Source: Lotus japonicus (Eukaryota; Streptophyta; Magnoliopsida; Fabales; Fabaceae). Taken from it: a stretch of 64,000 nucleotides of DNA. Of the stretch, positions 1 to 11,800 are shown one piece after another; the first letter of the stretch is position 1, and every line of letters begins with the position of its first letter. Position numbers and translations under genes: made by a program. Under the pieces are notes generated by a model that had not been told where the DNA came from, ran no database searches, and saw only the letters and a list, made by a program, of their open reading frames with translations. The stretch lies in contig NC_080045.1 in NCBI RefSeq assembly GCF_012489685.1, forward strand, positions 49,435,096-49,499,095, in the 5' to 3' direction.

Positions 1-2
1 AT

Positions 3-179
3 GATAAGAAACTTCAGCTGGTGGATCAGATTTTAGAGTCTACAGGTGAGCTTCGAAAAAGGTTTATATGCCAGAAAATTGGAAGTATATGTTTGATCAG
101 TGTTGTGAGTCATGCAATTAAGGAGATAAATAATTTCATTATATGTAAGAAAATCATGCTTTTAAAGGGAGCAGCTATA
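3..179 (+). other. Open frame entering from the window edge, possible exon end
   Basis: An open frame begins at base 3 and reads DKKLQLVDQILESTG before a possible GTGAGC donor at about position 46; it stays open to a stop near 179. The first 14 residues look like a coiled-coil segment. No family was recognised and the upstream part lies outside the window, so this may be the edge of a gene or chance. Confidence 0.15.
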
Positions 180-779
180 TAAGAAGCAAGATGAAAAGGA
201 TTTCTAGAGACTGAACTTTTGGATGTTAAATATAAAAAATCCCACATAATCTCAGTTATTCTTAATCTGACATTATATGGTGAAATTCAACAATTTCTGC
301 ATCTTGGGATGGACGTTCAAGCCCATGAGCTAAAATATTTTAAGCTAAGAAATAAAAGAAGGATTTGCATGAAACTATAAACACTTCTGATATTTGTTTT
401 CAGATAAAAATAGAAAAAAAACTCAGTTATAAATTAAAATTCATCAGAAAGTTATGAAAATATATGAAGAAAAACTCAAGTTATATTGATAAAAAATTGG
501 CATACAGATAAGGGACGTAAAGGCTAGAGCATTATGTACATATTCATGACTCATTTGTATTTTTAATAAAGCTAAATGCAACATTATCAACTCTATTAAG
601 AAATAATATCATCTCAACAACCGCGCATCGCAAGGGTATTAGTCTAGTTTAAATGAATGGCTATCTTGCCAACAACACCTTGCACCATGTAAAGTGGTCC
701 ATAAGTTATAAATTATACAATCTAGCCATTTATGTTACAAAAAGAAGAAAAGAGACAACAATATTTTCGTTGTTCATTA

Positions 780-2460
780 AAGAGTAAGAATGGATACCTT
801 GTTTTATACAGGCATTCAGATCAGCTACTTTATCAACACTTGAAGCCATGCAGTTTGATGGAGCAGTTGTAGAAAGCTAACTAAAAAGAGATATCAGGAA
901 ATAAGACTTATAGACCAAAATTCAAGAATACAACTTTAGACTTTCGAGCAACTTCATTTATAGATATCAATGCAAAGACTATAATTCAGTCCATCTTAAA
1001 AGTCATTGACTCTACATCGCTCCATCCATGCTCGTAATATATAGATAAATACCAACATAACATCATAGATAACATTAAGCTACTGGGCAACGAACAAAAT
1101 CATGTACCTGTAGTTCAATTTCAGTGAGATAACTCTGCCTTCAAGCCTCTCTACTAATGTTTTCTCGAGTGAGTAATTGTTTCCCAAAATCCCAAGGCCT
1201 TTAACACACTGTTGCATTCATCTTCCACGCCAAGAGTACCTTGAAGATACCAGCAATTTCTCCAAGAATATTCCCTATTAGAAAAATCCATAATAAGTAA
1301 ACTCAACTTGCTAAACAAATTAATGAAATTGCAGCTTCCTTAAAGCATTAGAAGCTCTAGAAGTTCAGTTAGCAGCTGAGGAAGCATGATTAAATTCACT
1401 GAAACAAAAGGAATTTAAATGTCAATTACTCAAGAATTTCTTGCTTTACATCACTCCATTGAAGAGTCGCTGACACAGGTTAAAGATCAACATTTTGAAA
1501 TGGTTAAAGAAAAAGTTAAAAAAACATCTGAATCTAGTTAGAATAAAAAAAAATGAAATTATTCATGCATTTGTGAGTAACTTTATAAGCTAAATCACTT
1601 CATTAGAAACAATTAAAGGAATTACAAACTTTGGATTTAGCTAAGTCAGTACCCCACTTGAGACCTTCACCAATTAAAGTCAAATGGTCCACTAAATCTT
1701 CTATGAAGGCTAACCTACAAAAGCCACAAACAAATTTCACAAAAAAAATAAGTCATGAAATGTAACTGCAACAAATTCTTATCAATCTATTAGAAAGTTT
1801 GAAAGTCCTAAAAGCCAGCTAAAAATACCTCAATTTCTTATCCTTACTAAAGCTATTCCAAGCAGATCTAGCAGAAAATCCATGTACATTCATTTGAAGA
1901 AAAAAAAGAATGCAGTAGAATAATAAATCTAGAAGACAATACACATACACAAAAAATTATATATTAATTCGTGTCAAAATAATGTATAAACCATAACCCT
2001 AAAAGGTCAGCTCTCAAAGGTTCGACTTTGCTCTGTCTGTGTTCATTAGATCAGGCGCATTATGACTTATGAAAATGGTAGATAGAGAGAGAAAATCAGA
2101 ACTGAGAAATGAGATAAGGTTCAAATCTGCATGTTAAATTTTGAAATTCATATACAAAGGTCTCATTTCTAGAATTCAAATAAAAAATATTAAATGGTAA
2201 TTAAGGGTTAATTAATAATTTGAATTTGGTTTCAAATAGAAAGAACAATCAATTCTAGTATTCAAATAAAAAAATATAAAATGGTAATTAAGGTTTAGTT
2301 AATAATTTGAATTACATGTTACACCAGCAACAAAAATGATTCAAGAAACTGGATAACGTTTTCTCACCTTGAACCAGCTAACATCCTCTGGATTATAAAG
2401 CTTGTTCCACATAAGCTTTACATTTTGATACTCTTTAATTTGGGGTAACTGCACCACAAA
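780..2460 (-). pseudogene. Unidentified multi-exon gene remnant
   Basis: Several exon-like pieces line up on the minus strand. The best is 2368-2448, 27 codons in phase 0 between a TGCAG acceptor and an AAG|GTGAGA donor; it includes WNKLYNPEDVSWFK. Further down, 1113-1260 reads LGVEDECNSVLKALG and then, in another frame, NNYSLEKTLVERLEGRVI, as if one base were missing in the G-run near 1187. A last piece at about 830-885 can be joined to give a C-terminal end reading LLHQTAWLQVLIK before a stop. The protein would be helical. I do not recognise the family. The apparent frameshift suggests a pseudogene, but missed introns could also explain it. Confidence 0.35.
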
Positions 2461-3479
2461 ATATTTAAAAACTTCAAATGAGCTAAACAGATTCTATTAT
2501 ATATATTGATTGTCACAGATATATTACAACTTTAGAATGTCAACATTTACACTTCCCAGAACCATAGAACAAAAGTATGCTGTGCCAAAAAATTTCTCAG
2601 TCAGTCAGTGAGAAGAGAAAATTTACATGCACCCATGAACTAATTACTGATACTATAACCTCATAAAGAATGTGTGCATATTGGTATATAGCACATTACT
2701 GGCCACATACTTTGGATTCAAATAAAAGAAGTGAAAACAATTCTTTGAACTCACATAGTTCTGCCAATAAACCCTAACATGAAGCCTGTACAACTCTGAA
2801 CATCTGCATAAACCAGAGATCTACATTAGAAGAGAACAACTTTCTCTCTTGAACAACCATATACAATGAAAATCATGAATCAGTTTGTTTTTAATTTAGA
2901 AAAAATATTCAAGTTTTATTGAAACAAAACAGATGAAGAAAATGATACAAAGCTCAATAGTTAAAATCGATAGAAGAAAATATCTCAGTAACTCGTGATC
3001 CCGTTTGAAGAAAACCCAGAAAATACCTTCAAAGCTTGAAGCTCTACAACCAGCGCAATAGAAGCCAGCGGAGGGTTAGGGATTCGTTCCAGCCAAGGGA
3101 ATCCTGTGCGTTTTCAAACATTTTGTGATTTGAGATGGTTGGGTTGCTACTAATTCCTTTGATATGAAATGGAACCCTCCAGATGAAAATTGATTGCTGC
3201 TTATTGTTTCGATACCATACACAACATCTCCAATTTTTAGATTGGGAAAGGGTCAGTAGAGGATGGATTTCAATTGAATGCAAACAGATAAATCGGCTAT
3301 GGGTAGAGGAACAATTTCTTCTCTTTCTCAGCGCCTCTTTCCTCTGTGTGGAGGTGAAATGAATTTGGAGTTGTTTTTCTTGGAATTGGGTTCTAGTTAT
3401 GGGTAGGTTTAGACTTCAAACAAAGCTTATCAAATAAATCGGCTATGGCAGCAGCGGCAGAATCCTCTCATTATTGGTA

Positions 3480-3665
3480 TATTCCAAATTTGAGATGAAG
3501 GTCAATTGTAAGAAATAAATCAATTTTATTTCCAGTTATTATTATACTTGAATATTGAATTTCAACACACAAGTCATTACTCTTGACAGGTTAGATTCCA
3601 AATTTGAGATGAAAGGTTTTTTTTTAAGGAAATTTGAGATGAAGGTGAATTGTAAGTAATAAATA
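3480..3665. repeat. Short AT-rich repeat, three copies
   Basis: The phrase CCAAATTTGAGATGAAGG and its continuation (AATTGTAAG.AATAAAT) occurs near 3484, 3597 and 3640, the third copy being shortened at its start. It looks like a small local duplication with no coding content. Confidence 0.35.
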
Positions 3666-4272
3666 AAAAACGTGTGGAAAAAATAAAAAAGGAAAAAACA
3701 GGTTGGTATCTTACTAATTTTATTAACCGTTTCCACATGAAAATAACTTTGAATGTCAACATTTATGGTGAATGATTTAATGACTTTTTTATTTATTAAT
3801 TTATTTATTGACTCATTAAATTCGACCAATGAAAATTAAACAATGTGGACCAATCAAAATAGTCAAGTTTGGCTTAATTGTCTCAAAAGAAATCAAGTTT
3901 CTTGTTTGGCTTAATTGCAACGTAAATTAATTTTTTAAAAAAATGTAATCGACATTCAATGCTTGAAATAGTCAAACAATCATAAGAAATGTTTACTGGC
4001 CAATTAATTTCGACCAAATTTCAAATTGTTTGATTTATGTATTTACTTATTTATTGTTTAATGTTGTAATTAATGTCGACCAATCAAAAATTAAGGATTT
4101 GGACCAATGAGAAATAGACATGTGGAAATTCAATGAAAACACCAAATAAAAACATGACATGTGGAAATTAGAAAGCATTATTGCCCACTTTGGTGGATGG
4201 GCTTTATATATTATTAAGATGACGAAAAAGATAAACATAATGTTCCACTTGACAATATACGTCACATGAGAG
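3666..4272. other. AT-rich intergenic DNA
   Basis: No coding signal was found. A short phrase around GACATGTGGAAATT is repeated near 4117 and 4157. The stretch ends at the target duplication of the MITE at 4273. Confidence 0.4.
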
Positions 4273-4829
4273 CATAGTTTTAAAACTCGACTCGGACCGA
4301 CCAATCTGATCGGTTGGATCGGGACTCGATCACCTGACCGGTCCCAGCTTCACATCGGATCGATTTTTCATGCAGCCCGATGAGAACCAGTTTGACTCAA
4401 CCAGCTCAATGTTGACTCGGTGACTTGGTCATTTTTTTATCAGACTGGCGAGCCACTCATTTCCTTTTTTTTCCTGTTGAGAATAGGTCTTGAAGTAGCT
4501 CAATTTGACTTAGAGTAGAGATGTCCAACTTATTTAATATATTGGGCCAAATTTGGCTTGATTAATTGTCCAGCGATTATTTTAATTCCAAAAAAGTGAA
4601 ATTATTTCAAAAAAAATTGGTGGGACGGACTCGAACACATGACCTAAAGGAAGATATGCAAAACTGTTACCACTACACCACCATATAGATCTTAACTTTA
4701 ACTTTTTTTCTAATTTTTTAACATATACACCGAGTCAAGCAATCAAACCAATGACTCGCCGGTCCGACCTGTGACCCATCAACTCAGTACCCCACCATGT
4801 CGATGACTGAGCCGAGTTTTAAAACACTG
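4273..4829. mobile_element. hAT-type MITE with 8-bp target duplication
   Basis: The ends form imperfect terminal inverted repeats: CATAGTTTTAAAACTCGAC on the left, and CAGTGTTTTAAAACTCGGC when the right end is read on the minus strand. Perfect copies of CATGAGAG flank the element at 4265-4272 and 4830-4837. An 8-bp duplication and termini beginning CA are the hallmarks of the hAT superfamily. The 557-bp element has no transposase frame, so it is non-autonomous. It contains a tRNA-like segment on the minus strand, annotated separately. A degenerate GC-rich CCGGTT-type stretch at 49620-49775 resembles its ends. Confidence 0.78.
4610..4692 (-). ncRNA. tRNA-like Pol III unit inside the MITE
   Basis: Read on the minus strand, this stretch has a box A-like TGGTGTAGTGGTAAC, then about 30 bases later a box B-like GGTCATGTGTTCGAGTCC, then CCCACCA followed at once by eight T residues, the usual Pol III terminator. 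A 5' TGGTGG can pair with the 3' CCACCA. A full cloverleaf is not obvious, and the anticodon arm is unclear. It may be a captured tRNA pseudogene or a SINE head. Transcription is inferred only from the boxes. Confidence 0.42.
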
Positions 4830-4837
4830 CATGAGAG

Positions 4838-6790
4838 AATTCAAATCTTGTCTTTTATGTCGTTTGAAAAATAAATCGTTCACAAATATCTCCGGAAAAA
4901 CCGTATAAGGCAAAGCTGGGCAAATTGTTTTGCACACTCTAAGTCAATGTTCATTCAACTCTCTCACCATGAAAAGCTTCAGCAAAAATCATGTTCGCTT
5001 CCTGACAAAGAAGCGATCCGAGAATTCAAAACTTGGAAAGCGGCATCTTTGTGATCCAGCTATGCTACATTAAATGGACCAATTTGATGCCAATAAAACC
5101 TTCCTTGGGAGACTTGGATTTGCGATATTTTTTAAACAAGGTGTTTCCACTCTTTTTCTGGTTTCTTTTCCTTCACTTTGATGTTCCATTGAAGAAACTT
5201 ATCAAAACCTCCTAAGTAGTTGTTTCATTAACAATTGGGCATGTACAAATGATACCCATTAAGAGGTTTTCACACAAATTTACCAAGAAGATGAATTTGC
5301 ATTGAAAAATTTATGATCCCTTCTATCCTTTTTATGTTTTGTATGCAACGAATTGAAATTTAGTGAGCTTGTGACTTGCATATGTTATCTGAATGTGTAC
5401 CATTTCTCTTACTAGTAGAGAATTGAGTGAAAATGGCTCCTAAGTTAAGTTCCTACACTATGAACGGTTCTTCGTTTAGGACATTGCATGGACAAGAGGG
5501 ATCATAGTTGATCTTCATTCGTCCTCGCTAATGTAAAATCAGTACATCATCCTCAAGATTTTTTCGGGTAACATGTAACAGATTTTTTATAAGTGCTTTC
5601 TTTCTCGCATTGAGTGCTCACTTTCTCTCAATGTCATCTATTTAATGTTATTAATGTCAGCTAGGTAGTAAATATCTTCTAGCTGTTCTAAAATACTTTT
5701 CTAATGGAGAGTGTCAATATTGGAATCTCTTTGAAATTATAATTAATTGAAATTTTGAGCATAGTGAAGTCTAATTTTTTAACACACTCATCATGGAGTA
5801 GTAGACTTTTTCACACTTCATTATGCTTGAAGCAAAGTTAATTTCCAATATTTCTATATCATTTTCTATAGATACTCTTTTGGTTTAGAAAGAGGTTATG
5901 AATATGAGACTTGTGATTTAAATTGGTATTCTCTATATTTAATGGACTATTACGCTAGTAGTACAATGCTTGATCACATTTCACGAAAAGTATGTTGAGT
6001 GTGACATGCAATTGAAAAGTATTGGTCAAGCTTAAACGGAAATCTTATTACACTACTATATATTAAACTCACGATGTTGTATGAAGGAATGACAATAGAT
6101 ATGATTTGAGTATAGTAGAGTATTATAATAACCGTCCTCATATTCACATTTTGTGAAAATATGTGTGTTCATCCTCATACTAGCAACTTTATTTTCGGTA
6201 TACTTACATTCTAGATACCTGTAAACTAGATCTCGCGCGGACCTATTACCCACACTTTAATTAACTTGTAAGTAGAGTTGAAAACTATATTACATGCTCT
6301 CAGACACATACTTATAAAAAAAAATTGTAATTACTCATGTCCAGACATAAACTCATTTTATGAGTAGAAATAATATTTTCTATCCTTCGTTGTTTTGTGG
6401 GTAATTACTCATGCCTAGACATAAACTCGTTCATGAACAAAAGAAAGAGGGCTGCCAAGGTAAAGTAATATTTTTTAAAGAGTAAATTATTATGAGCTGA
6501 CAATGTTTTTGAAAAATCAAATTAGGCTTCTTAAAATTTTGAAATATTTGTGTATGTGTGTTTTGGCGTTAGAATCAAAGTTAACGTGATTTCATGTATT
6601 TTGATGCATCAATAAAGAAGTTAGAATTTGTCACGTTGACTTTAACGTGGTTCGGAGAAGCAGAATTTGACATTTGGGCTTGAACGTTAATACAGTTTGA
6701 GTTCTACAGAAATCCAAACGCACACGGATTCGTCATATCAAACAAACGGATTTTATTGGGCACTCCTTGCAGGCACTGTTGAACTAAACC
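4838..6790. other. AT-rich intergenic DNA
   Basis: Only short chance frames with no family resemblance and no splice structure were seen in this 2-kb stretch. No terminal repeats or target duplications were noticed. Confidence 0.4.
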
Positions 6791-6794
6791 GGTC

Positions 6795-7482
6795 TTTTAA
6801 GTCTTTTTGCCACTGGTCTTTGAGATGGGGACTCTAATAATTTTGTCTTCCAAAATCTCGCCCATGATGAAAATCATGTGTGGGCATATGTTCATTTCTA
6901 CCCAGAATTTTGCTGCAACATCCCTCAGAGATGGTACTGGGAAGCAATGTCAGGTCGACAACGATTCTAACCACATTGCACGAGTGTCACGGCAGTGGCA
7001 ACATCCCAGAGCAAGGGTTCGGTGAAGTTCAACTCAACTAAGTGTGGGGGAGTTTTTAGAGATGAAGAGGAAAGTTGGATATCTAGTTTTTGTCACAATT
7101 TAGGCACATCAAACCCTCTTATAGCAAAGCTTTGGGCTATTTGTACAGTGGTGGGTAATTATCGAGAGTGATTATCCTTGTAATCCTTACGCGGAGATGA
7201 TTCACCTGCATTTCCGCTCATGGGCGTATTTTGCTGGTGTTTGCTCCTAGAGAGCATAATTTAGTAGCAGATTGACTAGTTAGGGCTTCTTTAAGATTTA
7301 TGTTGGGTGTCCATGTGATAGCTTCCCAGTTTGGTGAGTATCATCATTTTCTTATGCAAGATATAAGTGAGGACATTCCTCTGTTTTTACTGAGTCTGGT
7401 GCTTAGGAAGAAGAGAGAAAGGAGGAAAAAAAGGAAGGAAAAAAAAGGAGAGAGGGAAGGTTGGGAATTTTTCTATTGTTGA
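6795..7482 (+). pseudogene. LINE remnant, RNase H-like region
   Basis: Broken frames on the plus strand read like the C-terminal RNase H region of plant L1-type LINEs. Near 7021-7140 the reading CGGVFRDEEESWISSF is followed by a region like GTSNPLIAKLWAI, the usual place of the second catalytic segment. Near 7275-7390 the frame ends with a piece containing ASLRFMLGVHVIASQF. Frames shift several times and stops interrupt it, so it is dead. A purine-rich tract follows at about 7405-7460. Assignment rests on remembered family pattern, not on a search. Confidence 0.5.
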
Positions 7483-7489
7483 GTGCTTG

Positions 7490-8835
7490 ACAGCCAGAGC
7501 AATACTAGTGAATTTACTACTTTTTAAAATTGAAAACCACGAAACTGAAACTGAAATTTAAAAAAGTAAATTTACTTTAATTATTAAAAATTGAAAAGTG
7601 AAAATCACCCAGAGCTGAACCTCAAAGAACTAATATAATAAAAAATATATATAACTTTGAAATGACCAACTTGAGTTTAAAGGAAGTGTTATCAACACTC
7701 CACTTACTGTTAATCATTTACCAATGCAAACACTCATCTGTCTAAAGTCATCAAGTGCATGCTAACCTTATATGATCTTTCAATTTTTTAAAAACAAAAT
7801 AACAAAAAAAAAACTCATGATCCAAATCAATTTTCGTTTTGGCTACAATCCCGTATTCATCCTCAACAAATTAGCATCCAACTTCCAGCTATTCAATGTG
7901 CTTCACAAACCAAGCTGTATGGAAGTCATTAATAATAATAAATTATTTAGAAGTACATGGCATTCTCAATTGCTCTGAAAGACAAACAAATCGCAGCGGT
8001 CATCGTTACTAAGATCCTAGCCCAAAACTGTTCCTCACATCTGCAGGTTTTAAATGAAAGAAAAAAAAAAAGGAACTGAACCTGAGATTTGGGATCCAGG
8101 TTCCCATATTATGTTATTTCTTCAATTGTCTTTCTTTCTCTCAATTTTCATCCCTTTTGGAACACGGACCGGCTTAGGTGGTCAATGCTGATAGCTGAAA
8201 AATGCAGCCTCCAGTAGTGGACCAATATCAAAGACCTGCATTAAGTAATCAATTAGATTTTTTTTTCTATTAATCCAGCTCCATTTATGTGCATGAAAAT
8301 ATAATTAGATTACCGCCAAGGAAAACGAATTTCTCCTTAGTCCTGACAGCAAAAACAATCCAGACTATATTTTGCAACATTGACAGGTACAACCGTACAA
8401 CACACAAGTATTGACCAGAGCCTATCTATAATCCAATATTCATGAACAAGCAAATCTAAGCTAGAGCATTAGTGAAAATATTTGGGATTGTGGGCCATTC
8501 ATGAAGGAAAAGGATTGAGTGCAATGTCGAAAAAAATGATATTGCATGCCTAAAATTTATAGCAGATCAACAAGCCAATTGCAAGTGCAGAACATAAGGT
8601 CATTAAGTTGCTAACATGAAGCTCTGCCACTTCGGACTTCCTTCATTTTCTTTATGTTCTAACTTTTTCTTATCCAGGGTTGAGGGAGGTGAGAAGAAGA
8701 GTGCAGTAGAGAGTTACCACCAACAATTTTGTGTCAAGAAAAGTACGACCTCAACGTCAAACAGACACTGATAACTATCTGGTATCTACTGACAGAATAA
8801 TCAATGGAGCAGAATAAAACCTTTTCTCATCTATG
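7490..8835. other. Intergenic DNA downstream of TIM21
   Basis: AT-rich sequence without coding signal. The part next to 8836 should hold the 3' UTR of the TIM21 gene, which is read on the minus strand, but I could not place its polyadenylation site. Confidence 0.4.
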
Positions 8836-11800
8836 CTACTTGTTTGCATTGTAAGCTGGAATATATGACTCTAGAATTAGTTGTGCTGGAGAGGGTGCTT
8901 TAATCTCAACAATCAAGTATGTGAATTGCCATTCATTGTCAGCTGGTTTGAACATCTCTGCGAATATTTTTCCATGTCCATGAGGGCCCCGAATATAGAA
9001 ATTCACCTGTAACCCAAACAAACATATTTTAGTGAGAAGTAGAACCATATTATCAGTAGGAATGACGACTGCCAAGAAGAAGTATCTTCCACCACAAAAG
9101 AAATTTTAAGAATTTGAATATCACATTGAAACAATACAATAATGTACCCAATGAAGTTCCCTATACCTTCCCTTCTCATTTTCTCTCTCATCTTTACCCC
9201 CTACCCCCTCCCCCCTTTTTTAAAGATTGTTGACCCCAGGGGCATATTCAAAATAGTTCTGACAAAATGAGTGTACATCTGGCCATCTGCAAATAAAATT
9301 GACTGAATGCCAAAAAAATTACCTCTACATGCTCAACATTGTCTTCATCAGTCCATACCCTGTGAGGAATTCTTTGGCGAGCAGCACGATTTCTACTCTC
9401 TTGACCGTAACCTGTAATTGGGTTTCCAATCCTCACTCTGACCTGGTGAAAAGTAAATCCAGTATAAGTATAACAAAAACAATGAGCAGGTAGAGAATCA
9501 ATAACTATTCAATATGAAAATAAAATTGTGAATCATTCTTAGATTTAGTGCTTTGGTATTCGCAATTTATTTATCCAACAGGATTAAAAGAATGCAAGCA
9601 TTCTCTCCACTATCATTTAAATTTCTAAAAAGTGTAAGGATATAGTGCCTTATTGTATATTGTGAGATGCTCAAATTAAATATGGAACTTTGGTAACTTT
9701 AGCACACAAGAGGTAGACATGAAAGTCACCATGGTTAATTATAAAATCTTACAAGTCTTCAAAATATCTATCATTTTGTTATAATTTAGAAACCCTAACA
9801 ACAGCCACAAGGTAAAAGGAGGAGAAAAGGAATATTTGTTGGTATTTTTTCAATACATAAACGGGAAAATAAAACAAGAAGAGAAAAGAGATAGAAAAAG
9901 GGATACGAAAAACAACATAATGGATTCACAAGAATGAGAACCTTCTTTCAAGAGAAAATCCCTTCCAAGGGTGAAACCCTTTTACAAATCTAATACTCAA
10001 ATCACACTCTAACCTAAGGAGAGTATTCTTTTTTTTTTGTACTAAACTAACCCTACTAAGCAAATGACTCTGGCCCATCATAGGCCCAACTCAAATAATA
10101 AAAACGAACCCAATACCAAGTCATACTAAAACTAACTAATACAGATAGATAAAATCAAACCTAGGCCCAAACACAACGGGCCCAATGACTATAATTTAGA
10201 GCCCTAACAATACTTCCCACAAAAAATTCAACCATGTCCTCAAGGTTGGAGTTAGTAAATTTATGCACGCTTCATGGTAGATAAAATCTCCTCCCAGATC
10301 TCATTGTGAGCGGCAAACAGGGTGAATGCCCAAATCAGCAAGTGCGCCACTGTCCATGTTTGGCGGCATTGGAGGAGGCAGTTGTGTCCGCGTAGCTTGG
10401 GCCTATACCTCCATCCGCATTGAGGGTTAACCCCTCCTCGTCGAGTGGTCGTCTTCATCCACTAAGGCCAGTGATAGAAGTCCCTGCATTGCCAAATATT
10501 TCATTCTTAACAGCATTCAAGTTCATTCACATCGGAGCATCTACCATAGAGGCTATGCTCCCAAAAAGCTTAATACTGGAGGTGTGGGGCATAATGGCAG
10601 CACCTTTTTTGACACCTTCAGTCGGCAAAGCAACTCAAAAGTAATCACGGCATTTTGACTGCTTGCGTCCTGCTCCTCCACACTGTCTTCAAAATCTTGA
10701 GATGTTTTGGAAGGAGCTGTAGAACACTTTGTGCTTGCTGGGCCACTAACATAGCTTGTATTAACTCCAAAAGTTGCTCCCAAACTTACAAAGCTAAATC
10801 TGTTTTTCTCATTATCAGGGACAATGCTATGTATGAAGGTATAACATCTTGACACTGTGGAAGAGGAATATTCTCCAGTTTCAATTCTGGATTTTTCTTA
10901 CCCATCCTCTTCGAATGCTCCAACCTTTTCAACTGCTGCATTATATCAGTCATCATTCTCTTGATATCAGTGATGTCCCTATCAGCAGTAGCCTTCCAAG
11001 TCTCCATTATAGCCAAGAACTGGGAAGAGAACAGCAACGAACGTGTATAAACGATAAGCGTATGATGAGCCGTGCGTGAATGACCAGTGTGCGGCGGTGG
11101 TGCTGCTTGGGCGTGTGCGGGAATCCGACAATGGTGGATGGTGGTGGCTGGATGAACAGCAAGGTGCATGGTGGTGGCTGGGTATTCGGCAAGTGGTGGC
11201 GACAGTGGAGGCTGCCAGTGGTGGCTGGCAGCGGCGGCAAATGGCTAGCACAGCAAGACAGAGGAACCGCAAGGTCAGACCAATTGTTAGGATTTCGAAA
11301 CCCTAACATCAGCCACAAGGTAAAAGGAGGAGAAAAGGAATATTTTTTGGTATTTTTTAATATATAAACTGGAAAATAAAACAAGGAGAGAAGAGATAAA
11401 GAGAGGGATAGGAAAGACAATCCTAATGGATTCACAAGAAGGAGAACTTTCTTTGAAGGGACTAGGGAGAATCCCTTCCAAGGGTAAACCCTTTTACAAA
11501 TCTAATATGCAAATCATACCCTAAGAGTAATCCTATTTAGAGTAAACAGCCATTTTGGTCCTTGATTGTGTTCACTTATGATGGACTAGTCCTCATACTT
11601 TGAAAATGGTCTTTTTTCGTCCCTGAATTTGTTGTCGTCGGTCAAGTTAGTCCTTGATTGAGTTTTCTGTTGGTCCCTTAAACGGAAAAGTCCAAATGTC
11701 ACCATTTTTGCCACATGGCTTGACACGTGGTCAATGACTCAGATTGTAACCTTAGTCAATTTAGTCCCCTTAGAAAATAAAAATAAAAACTCTGAAATTT

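Noticed and set aside
10420..10852. Overlapping plus-strand frames near the LTR element interior
   Set aside because: The element is read on the minus strand, and these frames show no retroviral-type or host domain.
11076..11367. Trp/Gly-rich frames on the plus strand in the TIM21 intron element
   Set aside because: They are opposite the gag-like remnant in GC-rich DNA and cross the LTR border; no coherent protein.
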